NCBI GenBank assembly: GCA_003486645.1
Contig: DNGI01000274.1
Span: 1-6,825 of the forward strand
Length of the DNA stretch: 6,825 bases
Direction: 5' to 3'
DNA from: Cyanobacteria bacterium UBA11370
Lineage (GTDB): Bacteria > Cyanobacteriota > Cyanobacteriia > Cyanobacteriales > Coleofasciculaceae
Shown here: positions 5,465 to 6,825 of the stretch, in pieces
How positions within the stretch are numbered: position 1 is the first letter of the stretch
Layout of the letters: each line of letters starts with the position of its first letter
The notes under the pieces: model-generated
Told to the model about the DNA's origin: nothing
Seen by the model: only the letters and a program-made list of their open reading frames with translations
Databases searched by the model: none
Translations under genes and position numbers: made by a program

Positions 5465-6825
5465 ATGAGCGATGAAAATTCTGACCAAGGTGTCATTGTT
5501 ATTGTTGATGATACCCCTCATAACCTGGGAGTACTCTTCGACTTTTTAACCGATTCCGGCTTTAAAGTATTAGTGGCTCAGGATGGTGAAAGTGCAATCC
5601 AGAAAGTGGAGTATGCTAAACCCGATCTGATCTTATTAGATGTGATGATGCCTGGAATCGATGGGTTTGAAACCTGTCGGCGCTTAAAAGCCAATCCCTC
5701 AACACACGATATTCCCGTAATTTTCTTAAGTGCCCTTTCCGATACAGTAGATAAAATCAAAGGGTTTAATCTGGGAGCAGTAGACTTTATTACTAAACCC
5801 GTACAGCAGGAAGAAGTAAAAGCAAGGGTGATTACTCACTTAACACTCCGAAACTTGCAGAAAAAATTAGAAGGGCAAAATCTTCAACTCCAAGCCGAAA
5901 TTAGAGAAAAACAACTAGCAGAAACCTCTCTGCGGCAAGCTGAAGAAAAATATCGTACAATCTTTGAGCGGGTTACGGAAGGAATATTTCAAGCCACCCC
6001 CGAAGGGCGATACATTACAGCCAATCCTGCACTAGCAACGATTTTAGGCTATGCCTCACCCGCACAACTCATGGCAGAAATCACCGATATCGGCAAGCAA
6101 CTTTACGTTGAACCGACACGCCATGAAGAATTAGCTGCCCTCCTAAAACGCTACGAAATCTTAACAGATTTTGAATCGGAGGTCTATCGCCAAGATCGAA
6201 GTATTATTTGGATTGTAGAGAATATCAACACCGTGAGAGATGAAAACGGCAATCTCCTCTACTACGAAGGTACAGTTTCCGACATTACCGAACGCAAACA
6301 CTCCGAAGTTGCCCTAACGGCTGCTCGTAAACGAGCAGAACTTTTGTTACTCAATATCCTACCCCAACCCGTCGCCGAGCGTTTAAAACGAGGACAGCGC
6401 ATCATTGCTGAGAGTTTTGAAGCTGTCACCATTCTTTTTGCCGATCTCGTTGACTTTACCAAATTCTCGACCCAAACCTCCCCCACCGAACTGGTAGAAA
6501 TTCTCAATCAGATTTTCTCAAAATTCGATCGCCTCGCTGAAGAGCATCGGATCGAAAAAATCAAAACGATTGGGGATGCTTATATGGTAGCCGCAGGTTT
6601 GCCGATGCCCCGTGAAGATCATGCCCATGCGATCGCGGAAATGGCGTTGGATATGCAAGAGGTAATTGCTGAATATGATGAAGACACGGGTGAAATCTTC
6701 AAGCTGAGAATTGGGATCAACACGGGTCCTGTCGTTGCTGGAGTGATTGGGATCAAAAAATTCAGCTACGATCTATGGGGAGATACGGTCAATACCGCTA
6801 GTCGGATGGAATCCCACGGTTTACC
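5465..6825 (+). CDS. Response regulator with PAS and class III adenylate cyclase domains (C-terminus cut by window)
   Basis: The frame is open from the ATG at 5465 to the window end (453 codons), with no stop. It is expected to make cAMP from ATP under receiver control. The start was chosen because it gives the same short pre-receiver N-terminus as the GGDEF protein; an in-frame GTG at 5405 is less likely. Receiver 10-125: Asp15/Asp16, phospho-acceptor Asp59, Ser89 and Lys111 are intact. After a helical linker comes a PAS domain (160-278, ending DITERK) closely related to PAS1 of the kinase, then the typical cyclase signalling helix (LLLNILPQPVAERLK). The catalytic domain starts near 320: metal-binding Asp327 and Asp371, adenine-specifying Lys367 and Asp436, and transition-state Asn443 and Arg447 are all present, which argues for ATP over GTP. 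About 60 residues of the domain are probably missing. No transmembrane segment is visible, so it is cytosolic and should work as a homodimer. Confidence 0.92.
   Translation, partial: MSDENSDQGVIVIVDDTPHNLGVLFDFLTDSGFKVLVAQDGESAIQKVEYAKPDLILLDVMMPGIDGFETCRRLKANPSTHDIPVIFLSALSDTVDKIKGFNLGAVDFITKPVQQEEVKARVITHLTLRNLQKKLEGQNLQLQAEIREKQLAETSLRQAEEKYRTIFERVTEGIFQATPEGRYITANPALATILGYASPAQLMAEITDIGKQLYVEPTRHEELAALLKRYEILTDFESEVYRQDRSIIWIVENINTVRDENGNLLYYEGTVSDITERKHSEVALTAARKRAELLLLNILPQPVAERLKRGQRIIAESFEAVTILFADLVDFTKFSTQTSPTELVEILNQIFSKFDRLAEEHRIEKIKTIGDAYMVAAGLPMPREDHAHAIAEMALDMQEVIAEYDEDTGEIFKLRIGINTGPVVAGVIGIKKFSYDLWGDTVNTASRMESHGL

Noticed and set aside
5578..5760. Minus-strand open frame within the cyclase receiver
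   Set aside because: Antisense shadow of a conserved receiver domain.
6262..6507. Minus-strand open frame within the cyclase linker and catalytic start
   Set aside because: Antisense shadow; Ser/Arg-rich with no family features.
6443..6823. Guanylate cyclase assignment
   Set aside because: The specificity positions are Lys367 and Asp436, the ATP-type pair, rather than the Glu and Cys of guanylate cyclases.

Overview
The window is cyanobacterial. It carries six copies of the HIP1 octamer GCGATCGC (starting at 268, 1606, 1819, 3822, 5198 and 6629), cyanobacterial-style heptamer tandem repeats, a phytochrome-related bilin-type GAF domain, and the multi-PAS hybrid kinase architecture common in that phylum. 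A filamentous, oscillatorian-type cyanobacterium is a reasonable guess, but the genus cannot be fixed from this sequence.

Layout: (1) The first 79 bases are the 5' end of a minus-strand gene that runs off the left edge; its first 26 residues look like a cyanobacterial DUF4351/Rpn-nuclease-like family. (2) Bases 80-626 are a divergent non-coding region with a perfect 7+7 palindrome, one HIP1 site, a consensus -10 hexamer and an 8-bp inverted repeat bracketing a probable structured leader. (3) 627-4109 encodes a 1160-residue membrane-anchored hybrid histidine kinase: one TM helix, three PAS domains, a GAF domain with both cysteines of a DXCF cyanobacteriochrome, HisKA with His674, HATPase, a degenerate receiver and a conserved helical tail. 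(4) 4219-5226 encodes a receiver-GGDEF protein, a probable c-di-GMP synthase with intact active and inhibitory sites. (5) 5227-5464 holds a terminator-like hairpin, a strong sigma70-type promoter and a second hairpin. (6) 5465 to the right edge encodes a receiver-PAS-class III cyclase with all visible catalytic and adenine-specifying residues; it is cut by the window end.

Taken together, this looks like a signalling locus in which one kinase, plausibly light-sensing, serves two receiver-output proteins that make different second messengers, c-di-GMP and cAMP. The kinase's own receiver has lost the phospho-accepting Asp (Asn986) and the conserved Lys (Gln1038). The likely phosphoryl route is therefore from His674 directly to Asp60 of the GGDEF protein and/or Asp59 of the cyclase. 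Their receiver domains are about three quarters identical by hand alignment, as expected if both dock on the same kinase. The kinase gene also carries in-frame heptamer tandem repeats between the N box and the G1 box, where a one-unit change would truncate the protein.
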